The notes under the pieces are model-generated. The model was not told where the DNA came from. It did no database searches and was given only the letters and a program-made list of their open reading frames with translations. Both the position numbers and the translations under genes were made by a program. DNA of 64,000 nucleotides from Gautieria morchelliformis (taxonomy: Eukaryota > Basidiomycota > Agaricomycetes > Gomphales > Gomphaceae). The DNA lies in NCBI GenBank assembly GCA_015179125.1, contig WHVA01000321.1, positions 62,001 through 126,000 on the forward strand. The letters run 5' to 3'. Numbering within the stretch: position 1 is the first letter of the stretch; each line of letters opens with the position of its first letter. Positions 1 through 11,270 of this stretch are shown here, one piece after another.

Positions 1-393
1 GCACGTACATAAACAGTTTTTCATGATATGTAGTGTAGTTACAGTGGTCTTAAACCTTACTCTCTACCCACTTGCCATCTGTTGGAGTTGCAAACCGCAG
101 CGCCCGAAGCCCCTGATTAGTCAGCAGGTCATTATTGACCGTTTTAGGTCTTGCGCAGTCGCAAGACATTCTTTTATTCCCCTTTATTGCGAGTCTTATT
201 GTTCTCATGAAATTATAAGTAGCTACTGTCATGTAAAGTCTCCCTCAGTGGTTTGACACCGTGCAAACACTGAGTTGATTTGTCATCGTATAGTCTTGTT
301 ATTATTATACCATCCACTTGCCATGTGTCATCATCGTATCGATGATTCCGATGATTCCGGGGCAGGTAGTGATTGCGACGACATCATCGACGA
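1..393. other. 5' flank of Helitron A copy 1, no gene seen
   Basis: No exon, repeat or RNA gene could be supported here. The last base (393) is the A of the A|T Helitron target. The reading frames present are short, open on both strands and without recognisable similarity. Confidence 0.5.
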
Positions 394-649
394 TCAATAG
401 TATAAAGATGGGTGCGCAGGTGGTTGTGGGGGTGCCTGCGTTTTACGTAATCCTGACTAAGACGCAAACAGACCACGCATACTGACTAAGATGCTGCGCA
501 CGACGCGTGTTCTCTCCCTCTGCCATCATCCTCCCACCGTCCTCCCAGCGTGCTTCTTTCACATCTATTTCTGTCTCAAGTATGTTCTCACCTCCTGGAT
601 CAATTGACTGACCCTGATGAGGCATGCAGAAGCTTTTAATTCACTGGTG

Positions 650-1500
650 TGTCTCTCATTTAATTTTCGCTTTTTTAGCTCATTTTTGGCCCCTTTTTAA
701 GCCAGATTACACCTCTCACCTCCTCTTCACTCTACCTGTGGGTGTCTCCCTGCATTCTGGTGAGCATCCTGGCCCAATTTTCGCTTTTTTGGATGGTTTG
801 CTCATGCCAACAGCTCTGCAGTGCCTTGGGTATGTTTTTCTCTTTTATTTTGGCTTTTTAAGGCGTATTTTGGCCTATCATATGCCAGATCTACCCTCTC
901 AGCCTCATATCTCTTAGGTATGATCTCATGCTCAGAGCAATTTCCTTTTTCTGTGTTAATTTTCGCTTTTTTGCCCCATTTTCCCCCCTTTTCGGGCCAG
1001 ATTACACCTCTCACCTCCTCTTCACTCTACCTGTGGGTGTCTGTCTGCATTCTGGTGAGCATCCTGCCCTTATTTTCGCTTTTTTGGGTGGCTTGCTCAT
1101 GCCAACAGCTCTGCAGTGCCTTGGGTATGTTTTTCTCTTTTATTTTCGCTTTTTAAGGCTTATTTTGGCCTATCTTATGCCAGATCTACCCTCTCAGCCT
1201 CATATCTCTTAGGTATGATTTCATGCTCAGAGCAATTTCCCTTTTCTGTGTTAATTTTCGCTTTTTTGCCCCATTTTCCCCCCTTTTCAGGCCAGATTAC
1301 ACCTCTCACCTCCTCTTCACTCTACCTGTGGGTGTCTGTCTGCATTCTGGTGAGCATCCTGCCCTTATTTTCGCTTTTTGGGTGGTTTACTCATGTCAAC
1401 AGCTCTGCAGTGCCTTGGGTATGTTTTTTCTCTTTTGATTTTGCTTTTTAAAGTTTATTTGGCTTTTTTTCAAGCTTACTTAGGTATGTTCCTATTCTCA
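650..1500 (+). repeat. 295-bp tandem array in Helitron A leader (about 3 units)
   Basis: The segment starting GCCAGATTACACCTCTCACC recurs at 701, 996 and 1291, an exact 295-bp period. Each unit holds about three copies of a T-rich motif, ATTTTCGCTTTTTT or close variants, spaced roughly 70-115 bp; about nine are visible in the array. The period is not a multiple of three, so the 90-110 codon frames across it are by-products. The same motif dominates a different array at the same place in copy 2. Confidence 0.9.
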
Positions 1501-1711
1501 TAGCAATTTTCCTTTTTGGCACCAATTTTGGGTTTGACCTTAACTGATCAGTTTGCTATTTCTTTCGGTCCCAGCTATTCAGTATGGTTTTGCCATTTGT
1601 ATGTTGTATTTTCAAGCTAATGTTGACTTGGCCATTAGTTTCCCTCCTTGGTTTTTGCTGGGCTTTGTGCCGTGCTAATCTCTCTGTCCTGCCTAGAGTG
1701 ATTGAGGTGGT

Positions 1712-2010
1712 TGGTTGGTTGGATTGTGCACTGGAAGCTTGCATTGCAGTTTGATTCTGGCCAGAGTTACAACTCCAGTGTGGTCTGTGGACTAGGATTG
1801 GTTTGGTGGTGCACATTGGATTTAGGCGGATTGACCACCTCACTGGTATCTGTGGTGGATTTGTTTGGATGGGTGGTCGGTTGGTTGGATTGTGCACTGG
1901 GAGCTTGCATTGCAGTTTGATTCCGGCCAGAGTTATAACTCTGTTAGCCAGTGTGGTCTGTGAACTGGGATTGGTTTGGTGGCACACATTGGGTTTAGAC
2001 AGTTTAGGTG
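1712..2010 (+). repeat. 166-bp direct duplication in Helitron A leader
   Basis: The block beginning GGATTGTGCACTGG occurs at 1721 and again at 1887. It includes the shared text CAGTTTGATTCTGGCCAGAG with small changes. The same two-unit block lies at about 24,760-25,060 in copy 2, so it predates the split of the two copies. Confidence 0.8.
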
Positions 2011-2198
2011 GACATTGACTGCCTCCCTGGCATCCCCTATTGTTGGTCGTGAGCTACAGTCATTGTGAAAATGTGAGTATCCTTTATTTATATATATATA
2101 TGGCTTGATTTGAAACTGACTGTAATTCAAGGGAGCCCTCTACACCAGAGCGTGATAGGCAGGAGGAGCGTGCTCTGGAGCGTCAGCAGCGGTTGCCA

Positions 2199-4905
2199 AT
2201 GACGTCCCCTTCTGTGCGTCGTCGGGATAGGGCTCTCGCTGCAGCTCAAGAACGTCTTCGAAATCCTGACCCTCCACCTCCTCAGCCATTTCCTCGACCT
2301 CTACTCCCTCAGAACAATGCAATTCCTTGGCCTCCTGTGGCTGGACCTTCAAATGCCATTCCACCTGATCTAAGTCCTCGGGATGCTGTACGTGCCATAC
2401 AGGAACAGTTAGCTGATATGCCTCTGGCACCTGTGCGTCAGAGACATCCCCTGTTAGCACCGCCACCTGTTCCTGTAGGCTCTGCAGCAGTAGCGGCATT
2501 GCAGGCCCAGGCTGCTAATGCCCAGATAGCACCTCCTCCTCCTGTCCCTGTAGGCTCTGCAGCGGTAGCTGCGTTGCGGGCCCAGGCTGCTAATATCAAT
2601 CCTAGACCTCTGGCACAACAGAGACAGGGACGACGGCGTGCACGACACCCTGAACCTCTCCCAGATCAAAGGCCACTCCAGCAGCAGCCTGCACCACAAC
2701 AACCGGTCCCTCTGCCTCCAGGGCCCCCTGTGCCTCCACAGCCTCTGCATCCACCTGCTCCTCCTCAGCCCCCTCCACTTCCACTGCCTCCACCAATGCC
2801 TTTAAGAAACCTTCCACTAGCACGTCGCCCTTTGATTGAACAACAGATTGCACCTCATGACCTTGGTGCTATGGATAACAAATGCCCAAAATGTAAAGCA
2901 TGGCATTGGAAGGCAGAGCGTCTGACCAAGTCTACTATTGCCGAGCCCAAATTTGGTATATGTTGTTCAAAGGGCCAGATACGCCTTGAATTGTTGATGG
3001 AACCTCCAGAACCATTAAAGACTCTTTTGGCCAGCCAAGACAGGCGTGGCAAACAGTTTAGGGAAAAGATTCGGAACTATAATGCTGCACTGGCATTTGT
3101 CTCTGTGGGAGTGAACATAGATCACAAGGTCGTGAATAGACCTGGGCCATATGTCTTCAAAATTCAGGGAGGCCTCTATCATATTCATGGCGCTCTTCTT
3201 CCTGCTGAGGGTCAGGATAGGAAACCCAGCTATGCGCAGCTCTACTTTTATGATCCAGCAGAGGCTTTGCGGCGTAGGGAGGTCAATAACAGATTTGATC
3301 CTTTGGATTCAGATGTTTTAAGTGACCTCCAGGAAATGATGCAGGCTCACAATCCATTGGTTCCCATCTATCAGCAGGCGATGGAAAGGCTTAGGAACCA
3401 GCCAGATAGGTTGAATGTGGAGGCCAGACTCACCTATAGAGCACATACAGACCAGAGAAGATATAATATTCCTACAGCGGATGAGATTGCCATTGTGCTC
3501 CCTGGAGAAGGTGTGCCTGGAGGCACTAGAGACATTGTCATTCAGCTTAGAGGTGGAGAACTGCAACGAATTCAGGCTGAGCATGCATTGTATGCGCCAC
3601 TACACTATGTCCTTCTCTTTCCCAGAGGTGAATCAGGCTGGGATTGGGACATTCCATGGATAGGCCAAGCTCTTCCACAACAAGGCCAGGAGGAGGAGGG
3701 GGAGGGGAGGACCCTTCAAGTGACAGGCGTGTGACCATGTCAAAATACTATCGTTATCGTCTTTTTCCGAGGGAGGGTGAAGCTGAAACTCTCTTCCTGG
3801 CTGGCAAGCTCTTTCAGCAATACATTGTGGATGCTTGGGCAGCGACTGAACAGCAGAAGCTAAATTGGATCAAATACCATCAACATGAGCTGCGGCTGAG
3901 GTCTACAATCAGATGATTGATACATTTGGACCTGAGGACAATCAGCCCAATCCAGCTAACTTGGGAAAAAAGGTCATCTTGCCTGCTACATTTACTGGGA
4001 GCGCCAGGGATATGAATGAGAATTTTCAAAATTCAATGGCGATCACTAGGAAGCATGGTCCAGCAGATATCTTTGTGACAATGACAGCAAACCCCCAGTG
4101 GAAGGAAATCAAAGATGCTCTCAAGCCAGGCCAGACTCCCAGTGATCGTCCTGACTTGGTTGCAAGGGTTTTTCATCTCAAGAAGGAGCAATTGATCAAA
4201 CGTATCATGAAGGATGGTATCCTTGGTCGCGCAGTCGCACGTGTCCATGTGATCGAATTCCAGAAGCGGGGGCTCCCTCATATGCACCTTCTTATATGGT
4301 TTAAAGAGGAGGATAAGATCAGGACACCGGAAGCTGTGGATGCTTTGGTTTGGGCTGTCTTTCCTGATCAGCAAGAGCATCCAAGGCTCTACAAATTAGT
4401 TTGTGATCTAATGACTCATGGCCCCTGTGGACAAGCGCGTCCTCGGGCTTCTTGCATGACAGAGGGCAAGTGTTCTAAACATTTCCCAAAGGAATTTCGT
4501 GAGGTGACATCTGTCACTGAAGATGGCTATCCACAGTATCGCCGTCCTAATGATGGCAGACAGCATAATGTCAGAGGCAACATCATGGACAACCGCGACG
4601 TGGTTCCCTATTGTCCCACCCTCCTCTTGGAATTTGAATGCCATATTAATGTGGAACCCACTTTCAATGTGCGCTCTATCAAGTACATTCACAAGTATAT
4701 GTACAAGGGGCCGACAGGACCACAATGGCCATTAATAAGGAGAGGGATGAGGTTAAACAGTACCTCGATGCACGCTATGTCAGCTCACATGAAGGTGCTT
4801 GGAGACTGCTGGAATATAAAATGCATGTTCAGGTCCCTGCTGTTATGGCACTTCCAGTCCATTTGCCAGGCCAGCACAATGTGATATTTGATCCTCATAT
4901 GGATC
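2199..4905 (+). pseudogene. Helitron A RepHel, N-terminal and Rep part (copy 1)
   Basis: This part should nick and join single strands in rolling-circle transposition. The order is a proline/glutamine-rich N-terminus (to about 2,820), a Cys-rich finger with CPKCKAWHW near 2,884, the Helitron_like_N region (YYRYRLFPREGEAETLFLAGK near 3,750), the HUH metal motif LPHMHLLIW near 4,273, and the tyrosine motif YIHKYMYKG near 4,684. All Rep landmarks are present. The frame shifts near 3,735, 3,915 and 4,730, so no single product is possible. ATG 2199 is the first ATG, but the frame is open upstream, so a spliced start is possible. Copy 2 has an ATG a little further upstream (24,620). Confidence 0.85.
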
Positions 4906-6987
4906 CAGGCATGGTTTTGCAAAGGGCAGATGGTGCTAAGACCATGCTCATGGCCTATTTTGAAGCCAATCACAGATATCCTGAGGCATGTGAATGGCTC
5001 TATGTGGAATTTCCTGAGCACTATGTCTGGGAGAAGTCACCCAAGCGGTGGAAACCTCGCCAGCAGGGTTTCAGTCTCGGTCGCCTTCATTTTGCAAGTC
5101 CAGCCTCTGGAGAGCGCTTTTACTTGCGAACCCTCCTTACAGTTGTCAGAGGAGCAATGTCATTTGAGGAGCTTAGATCATTTGATGGTGTCATTTGTCC
5201 TACTTACAAGGCTGCATGCCTGGCAAGGGGCCTCTTAGAAGATGATTCGGAGTGGACACAGTGTCTTCAGGAGGCTGCACATATACAAACAGGTTTCCAG
5301 CTCAGGAGGTTATTTGTCACTATTCTCCTTCGTGTAACCCTGCTCAGCCTGCTCAAATCTGGGAGGAGTTTCGGGAGTGTATTTGTGATGACCTGGAGCA
5401 TCAGCTTCAAAATAGGCATGGCATTCACCATCCTACCAATGATCAAATCTATGACTTTGGTCTCTTTCTCATTGACAAGATCATATGTCAGGGGGGGAAG
5501 TCTCTGGATGAGTTCCCAGATATGCCACAGATAATGGGGCACTGGGAGGGATTGGTAGGGAACCGTTGGATAGCTGAGCAGCGGGACTATGACCCAGCTA
5601 CAGAGCTGGAAAAAGCTGCCACCAATATTGACAAGCTTAATGCAGAACAGAGGCGTGTCCATGATGAGATCCTCCATTCAGCCATAAATGGAGAGGGTCT
5701 TCTGTTCTTTGTCAATGGCCCCGGTGGTACAGGCAAAACCTTTACCTGGAATACCCTGGCTCATTCTATCAGAGGAAGGGGCCTTATTGTCCTATGCATT
5801 GCTTCTGATTGGGGGCAGAACATCACATGCTATGCTCAAGATACCAATTCTGATTCATGAGGGTTCTCTATGTGACATCAAAAGAGGCTCACCACTGGCA
5901 GAACTTCTCAAGCAGGTCCATTTGATCATATGGGATGAGGTGCCTATGCAGCATCGTCATGTAGTTGAAGCTGTCGACAGAACCTGCAGGGATTCCTAGA
6001 GCGTCCAGATCGTCCATTCGGTGGTATTACTGTGGCTTGGGGTGGAGATTTCCAGCAAACTCTGCCTGTTGTTCCTCGAGGTAACAAGGAGGAGATCGTG
6101 GGTGCTTCGATCCAAAGATCCCCTTTGTGGCATCATGTCAAGGTCCTCCATCTTACTCAAAATATGCGGGTCGACCCTCATGATCCCCAGAGTGAACAAT
6201 TTGCTCAGTGGCTCTCTGACGTTGGTCAGGGAAAGGATCTCCCTTTGGACAATTCATTCACACTTCCTCAGCACATGATCTGTGGACCACAGGTGTCAGA
6301 TCTCATTGCAGCTATCTATCCTAACATTGGTACTGGGGAGGCACTCCAAGACAAATACTTTTTGGAACGTGCCATCCTTTGCCCTCGCAATATGGAAATG
6401 GATGAGATTAATGCTGAGGTGCTCAATGTATTCCCTGGGGATGAGCGTCTCTATCCCAGTGCGGACTCGGTCAAAGGAAATGAAGATGGCAATGTGTATC
6501 CTGTGGAGTATCTTAACTCACTCAACATGGGTGGGCTTCCTCCATCTCAACTCAGGCTTAAACTGGAGTGGTACTCATGCTTCTTCGGAATATTGACCTT
6601 GGTCGTGGACTCTGCAATGGTACAAGGTTGCGTCTCATCAATATGACCAACAGGGTACTCTTTGTGAGGATCATTTCTGGACCATTTGCAGGAGAGACTG
6701 CATTTATCCCTAGGATGACAGTGAAACCCACCTCAGACCAATTGCCATTTGAGCTCCAGCGTCGCCAGTTTCCTGTCAGGCTGGCCTTTGCCATGACTAT
6801 CAACAAGTCTCAAGGGCAGTCTCTTGGCACGGTAGGCATAGACTTGCGATACATGGTATTTTCACATGAACAGTTGTATGTTGCAGTGTCAAGGGGCACT
6901 AATTGGAACAGAGTCCATATTCTTTTAGGGGAGGGGAACAAAACTTCTAATATTGTATACAAAGAAGTGTTGCTGAAGCCTGATTAA
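4725..6987 (+). pseudogene. Helitron A RepHel, Pif1-like helicase part (copy 1)
   Basis: This is the SF1B DNA helicase half that unwinds the donor strand. Visible motifs are Walker A GPGGTGKT near 5,717, Walker B region IIWDEVPMQHRHV near 5,923, a GGDFQQTLPV-type motif near 6,045, and helicase motif VI with [17 protein letters not shown] near 6,795, followed by QLYVAVSR. The frame changes near 5,250, 5,840, 6,000, 6,560 and 6,600. The stop at 6,985-6,987 lies about 125 bp before the 3' hairpin, a normal Helitron spacing. The matching half of copy 2 is about 21,740-19,758 (-). Confidence 0.85.
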
Positions 6988-7084
6988 ATATGTATTTCCA
7001 TTTGTATTTAATGTATGTAGTTGCATTTCACCAAATAATTCTTTGATTCTATTAACTACCCATGTGCAATGTTAACCCTAAATA

Positions 7085-7115
7085 ACCCGGTGCGAAGCAC
7101 GGGTCTATTGGCTAG
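7085..7115 (+). terminator. Helitron A 3' terminal hairpin and CTAG end
   Basis: CCCGGTGC-GAA-GCACGGG forms a short stem with one bulged G. After a spacer of about 11 bases comes the terminal CTAG. This is the classical Helitron transposition terminator. The same sequence in reverse lies at 19,630-19,660. Confidence 0.9.
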
Positions 7116-7204
7116 TGAGGAAGAATTTTAAGGAAGAATTTTATGTAATCTCTTTTGCACTACATACACAAAAATGATATCTGTGTCTACAATCCATTCC
7201 CCCA

Positions 7205-7345
7205 CCAACAGGCCATGGCCCAAGCCAAGGCCAAGCTGGAGCCGAGCCAGGCCAAGTGCCAACGGCCTGGCTCAGGATTTTGCAAGCCAAAGCCAGCGCT
7301 AACCAGGCCAAAGCCACAGCTTTCAGGCCAAGCCAGGCCGTGCCC
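7205..7345. repeat. Degenerate GCCAAG/GGCCAA low-complexity tract
   Basis: Short words such as CAGGCCAAG and AAGCCAAAGCC recur irregularly. The 70-90 codon frames on both strands here are rich in Ala, Lys, Gln or Leu, Ala, Trp and follow from the composition. No gene is inferred. Confidence 0.6.
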
Positions 7346-7612
7346 ATCACTAAATAGGAAAAGACGTGGTGAATAAACAGCCCCCGTGAATGCATATTTA
7401 CAACTGGGCAGGGTCGATGCTACTTCAATTCTCTCCAATTGTTCCCGAATCCACCGATACATGATTTGGCATAGAGACTACACGTGGTCATAATGAATAT
7501 TCCTAGTCACAACAGGTTCTGGTATTGATCTGATCTTTGTTTACCCTGCGGAAAAAACTCTGTCTTGCTTACACTGAGTCATGAATTAACAAACAAATAC
7601 CTCCAGCGTACC

Positions 7613-7855
7613 TCATAGTTTTCCGAGGAGTGCCTTTGCTTGATTTAGACGCGTGTTACATTCAGCAACTAACCGTTTAGCCGCCTCTAACTCGGCTTCC
7701 AGTCGGCGTTTTTTGGCCTCGGCGGCAACACAGTCCGCCCCAGAGCATTTAGTGCATTTGCCAGCGACCTTAGTGACATTTGAAGCCCCCACCCTGTTGA
7801 TGGCGTGGCTCTCTTTATGGTTGCAAATAGTAAATTCGTACAACGCGAGGGGCAT
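7613..7855 (-). CDS. Hypothetical small Cys/coiled-coil protein (80 aa)
   Basis: Not recognised. The ATG at 7855 reads to a stop at 7613. The N-terminal half has Cys and His residues (CNHKESH, then CTKCSGADC), which could bind zinc. The C-terminal half, from about residue 48, is a charged Ala/Lys/Glu-rich helix with heptad-like Leu spacing. The composition is more protein-like than the neighbouring frames. No signal peptide or splice signals were identified. It stands alone, just outside the 3' end of Helitron A copy 1. It could be a single exon or chance. Confidence 0.3.
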   Translation of the reverse strand: MPLALYEFTICNHKESHAINRVGASNVTKVAGKCTKCSGADCVAAEAKKRRLEAELEAAKRLVAECNTRLNQAKALLGKL

Positions 7856-8493
7856 TGATCTGTAACAGTGGGTATGAGTCTAGGTCATCTGTTAGGGATT
7901 AAGATGGAACACTTCACATTGACTTGATCGGGTACTTTCTTGGTCTCGGAGGTAACTACGCGCGTGCGTATTAGCTGTTGGGTGATCAAGTACTCCGTCC
8001 GACACCAGCGTTTTATGTACCGCTGACACTGTTACATAATTAGACCCACGGTACCTGCCATCTTATATATCGTGTTTATATCGTGGAAATCGATCTGCTC
8101 ATAGAGTTTTGCGATGGTAGGCAAATCGATGACTGGCGATATCTTTTCATATCGCGTTATCACCGTACGTGCCACCTAATTGTCCGAGTACTCGGGCGCC
8201 GACCATGCAACTTGATGATTATCATGTCTTTATAATCTGGTTACTAGTCGCATGTCTTGAAAAAGAGGGGGACGATACCGAAGAACACGAGGAATAGCTA
8301 GTGATGCATGTAAGATTGCGTCAGCAACAAAACCAGTGCACAACTGGTGCACCTCGGTCCCTACCGCACGTAGCCTTGAAGCTTGTACTTCTTGTTTCAG
8401 AATAACTGGAGGATAATCAAATCACATTTACAACGTGAGCCATGGCTAATGATATCTAGTGATAACAGGGCCGGCACCCGTACCGCAGTTGAC

Positions 8494-8592
8494 ATGGAGT
8501 TTACTCTACGTACGCTACTAGTAGTTGGCCTACTGAGTTTTGCGATGCTGTTCGGTCCTGTCCGGGCATGTACGAATGGTCGATTTGCTTGA
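8494..8592 (+). CDS. Candidate small secreted peptide or signal-peptide exon (32 aa)
   Basis: The ATG at 8494 starts a peptide with a textbook secretory leader: a charged start (MEFTLR), a hydrophobic core (TLLVVGLLSFAMLF) and a likely cleavage after PVRA before a Cys. Only about seven residues follow. A downstream exon is possible, because acceptor-like CAG and TAG sites follow and a long frame runs at 8641-8898, but no join could be supported. It may be a truncated effector-type gene or chance. Confidence 0.25.
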   Translation: MEFTLRTLLVVGLLSFAMLFGPVRACTNGRFA

Positions 8593-8599
8593 TTTATGG

Positions 8600-9800
8600 A
8601 TCAGGGATATACTTACAGGGCATTGAGCCATATTGCATAAATGACAAATAGTGAGCACCGGGCGTGTTGCTGGTCCAATCCAATTAGCGAGGTTCGGCCC
8701 CTTGCATGCTTGAAGCTCCGAAGGGCAACTGGCTTTGGGGCGAGGTTGTTGTCGATGACATGCAAGCCACAGAAGATGCAAACCCCTCTGAAGATTGAAT
8801 ATGGAATCTTAATTCATTATTATATAACGGTTCGGAATGATATAGATTATGAAACTAATGTGCTACTTCCTCAACATAGGCTCCTGCACAGCAAATGATA
8901 AGTATCAGTCCAAATTGCCTCCGCTGTCGAACGTGATAAATCCTCATGTGATATCAGACGCTGCAGGACCAAGGTAATCAAGTTCAGCTACAAGGATAGT
9001 GGCGTATCCTGCAAGCCTAGCTACGTGCAGAATTAGAGTTCCTCTAGAGGTGAAACTTGCACATTCAAATGTTTTCTGGTATTTGAAGATCACGGACGAG
9101 TATATTCTTTATGGAGAACTGTACCCTCGGGTCCCTCGATCACTATGTTGGATTGCATACCGCGGCTGTGATTGATCAATGGACGCTTCAGTTATGTGAT
9201 GCACTGATGCACTGATGACCTTCATTCTATGGGATGGGCCACAACCACCTCCGTCCGTTACGGTGCACGAGCGTCCTCAGGTCTATACATCAGGAAAAAC
9301 GCACCGTGATACGCAGTTCTACGGAGGCGACGTAGGAATGGTAAGGCCGTAGGACATTGGCCGCTTATATAGTATACCGCAGTTTGAGGGTGCTACTATG
9401 GGCCGGTGTAGTTGTAATGTAGGGCTACATAGTGGGCGTACATGACTACATTGGGGCATGTACGTCGACGTGTTGGTGAGGTAGTTGTTGGAGTTGCAAG
9501 CGTGACCTACGTACACAACTCCGCTGGCGCGGTACTTACTGGAGAGGTGTGTCGGAGTTCGCCCCCTTTCCTCACATCAGGAAAACCCGAAATCCTGGTA
9601 GCGGGCCAGCGGCACCTACTCGCACGTTGTGTCACGTGGTCTACTGTAGCCCATGTAGTTGCGCGCGTGGCTGCGTAAGTCCACATAGTCCTCTGTCCTC
9701 AAACGTCCCTATGTACCTTATGTTAGATACATATCCGAGCCCTTTCTACCATAGACATCTGCCGTCTATCGTTGGCTAGAGCGCAAGCGCCCATCTACAC
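8600..9800. other. No gene supported
   Basis: No recognisable domain, repeat or RNA was found. The last few hundred bases could include the former promoter of the cyclin pseudogene that follows. Confidence 0.4.
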
Positions 9801-9808
9801 ACCAATAC

Positions 9809-11270
9809 ATGGCATACCTGTGGTTGTCCAATCCACTTGGAGCACACAACTCGTTGGCACACCATGTACCCTCCGCACGACGTTCGCGTCTATCCCATTC
9901 ACCCTCTGAGCCACCTTCTGGCCTCAGTGGCGCGTCTACCGCGGGTCTCCAGTTGACGCCCTCCGCACAGTTTGACCACTTCAAGTTCATGCAGAAGGTG
10001 CTGCAGACAACACAGGTGAGCCAGTCCGCCATTGTGCTGTCTCTCCATGACCTTATCGGTTAAAGAAGGAGAATTATTTCACGAGTGGTCAGCCATGAAG
10101 CGAGTTCCGAGTCGCCGTGAAGAGTTGCCCCGATGATGGCCAATAAATTTGGTGACGAGTTTATATTGAGATATCTTGGAGTGCTATAAATTGATGTCGG
10201 GGTATCTAGCAACACGGAGACGAATACAACGTGGTCCGACGTGTCCGGCATCGAGCTAAACGAAATATACAACACGGGACATGAATTTCTACTTGGAGTT
10301 GGCTTCCGTTTATACGTCAGTATGCAAACCTAGAAGGCATGGGTGAACTGCTGAAGGGTCGAGGCTCGGTCAAAGAGCGGGAGAAGCAGCAATGGCCATA
10401 TGGGAGACAACATGACACACATCTAGTGTTAGCAACTCAGGGCTATGGCAGGGAAGGTTCGGTAGAGTTCTTAGAAAGCTAGAATCAAATTCACTCTCTC
10501 AGTGAATTTATTGCCACTGTTATATTAATACAATACCTAGAATCAAATTCACTACATGATTCTCAGTCAACATGCTATGAAAATATAAAGAATACTACTC
10601 ACCTCTCTCAGTGAATTTATTGTCACTGAGAGAGGAGCACTATCCTGTCTCAGAACATATACGTGCACCCGGCCCTTTAGCGCCCAAGGGCTTGCGCGTC
10701 GAAGTCATTTCAAACTCCGCTGGGTGCAGCCGCTTGTGAAAATAGAGATAACAAAATGAAATGGAGAGGTAGAGAGTGACTGGAAAATTTCGAAAATAAC
10801 CAGAGAAATAGATGCTTGGTACAAGAACAATGTGAGAAGAGATTGAAACACCATACAATAAATCGAATATATTATGCTTGATTTTGGTGCAGGAGCATAA
10901 ATGCACCCAACATCTAGTGTTCCTATGCTTGCACTGACCCCACGCTATTCTGCCTCTCGTATGACGGCTCATGAGCATCGGGCACGCGCTTCCTCGCCCC
11001 TGCCATACCTCAAATCGCCGCACCCTTTCATGTTCGTTGCGCCAGCATCCTCCAACCTGTTGGAGCCGCACCTTATAGTTTGCAAGAACATAATGTTCCT
11101 GCCGATCTTCAGGTATGGCTTTGGATTGGAGGGCTGTCATTTACCATGCTGCCTTTGCAGAATTTCTATTACTATGCTCTCGCGAACTTTCCTTGACTAA
11201 CCTGCCAGCGCTCAGAGCAAGAACCACGTTCACAAGGGTTATTGCAATCTCACCAACCAGTTTACTATCC
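9809..11270 (+). pseudogene. Decayed Pcl/Pho80-type cyclin gene, split by a solo LTR
   Basis: Cyclins of this family activate Pho85-type kinases. The opening cyclin-box helix is clear near 9,960-10,040: F-KFMQKVLQTTQVSQS followed by IVLSL. After it come, in different frames, pieces resembling the family order: KKENYFTSGQP, SEFRVAV, MMANKFGDEF, then TWSDVSGIELNEI and EFLLGVGFRLYV (about 10,230-10,310). Frame changes, in-frame stops and at least one likely lost intron boundary mark it as a pseudogene. A solo LTR with perfect 5-bp duplication cuts it at 10,426. Ser/Pro-rich coding-like sequence (HRARASSPLPY) resumes at 10,913 and may continue to about 11,270. The family assignment rests on remembered motif order. 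Confidence 0.6.
10427..10912 (-). mobile_element. Solo LTR, family C (486 bp)
   Basis: On the minus strand it starts TGTTGGGTGCATTTATG and ends GCTAACA. Both sides carry the 5-bp duplication TCTAG (10,422-10,426 and 10,913-10,917). A relative in the same orientation lies at 40,396-40,913. No internal region is present, as expected after LTR-LTR recombination. It interrupts the cyclin pseudogene. The exact duplication suggests moderate or young age. Confidence 0.85.

Larger units (their letters stand above)
394..7115 (+). mobile_element. Helitron A, copy 1 (rolling-circle DNA transposon)
   Basis: Both ends are canonical. The 5' end reads TCAATAGTATAAAG directly after an A (393). The 3' end is CTAG followed by T (7116), with a GC-rich hairpin ending about 12 bases before it. 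Host A|T is the normal Helitron target and no target duplication is expected. The order is: leader with a 295-bp tandem array, a 166-bp duplication, then a RepHel gene in several frames. The ends, leader and coding order match copy 2 at 19,630-26,736 (-), so the ends were set by comparing two copies. The element has all parts, but its gene carries several frameshifts, so it is probably non-autonomous now. Confidence 0.92.

Noticed and set aside
621-1460. Tandem 90-110 codon frames resembling a small membrane protein family
   Set aside because: They recur with the 295-bp satellite unit and shift frame between units.
2140-2750. Glu/Val-rich and Arg/Leu-rich minus-strand frames
   Set aside because: They are antisense to the proline-rich N-terminus of the Helitron protein. 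The same shadows appear in copy 2 at 23.9-24.6 kb.
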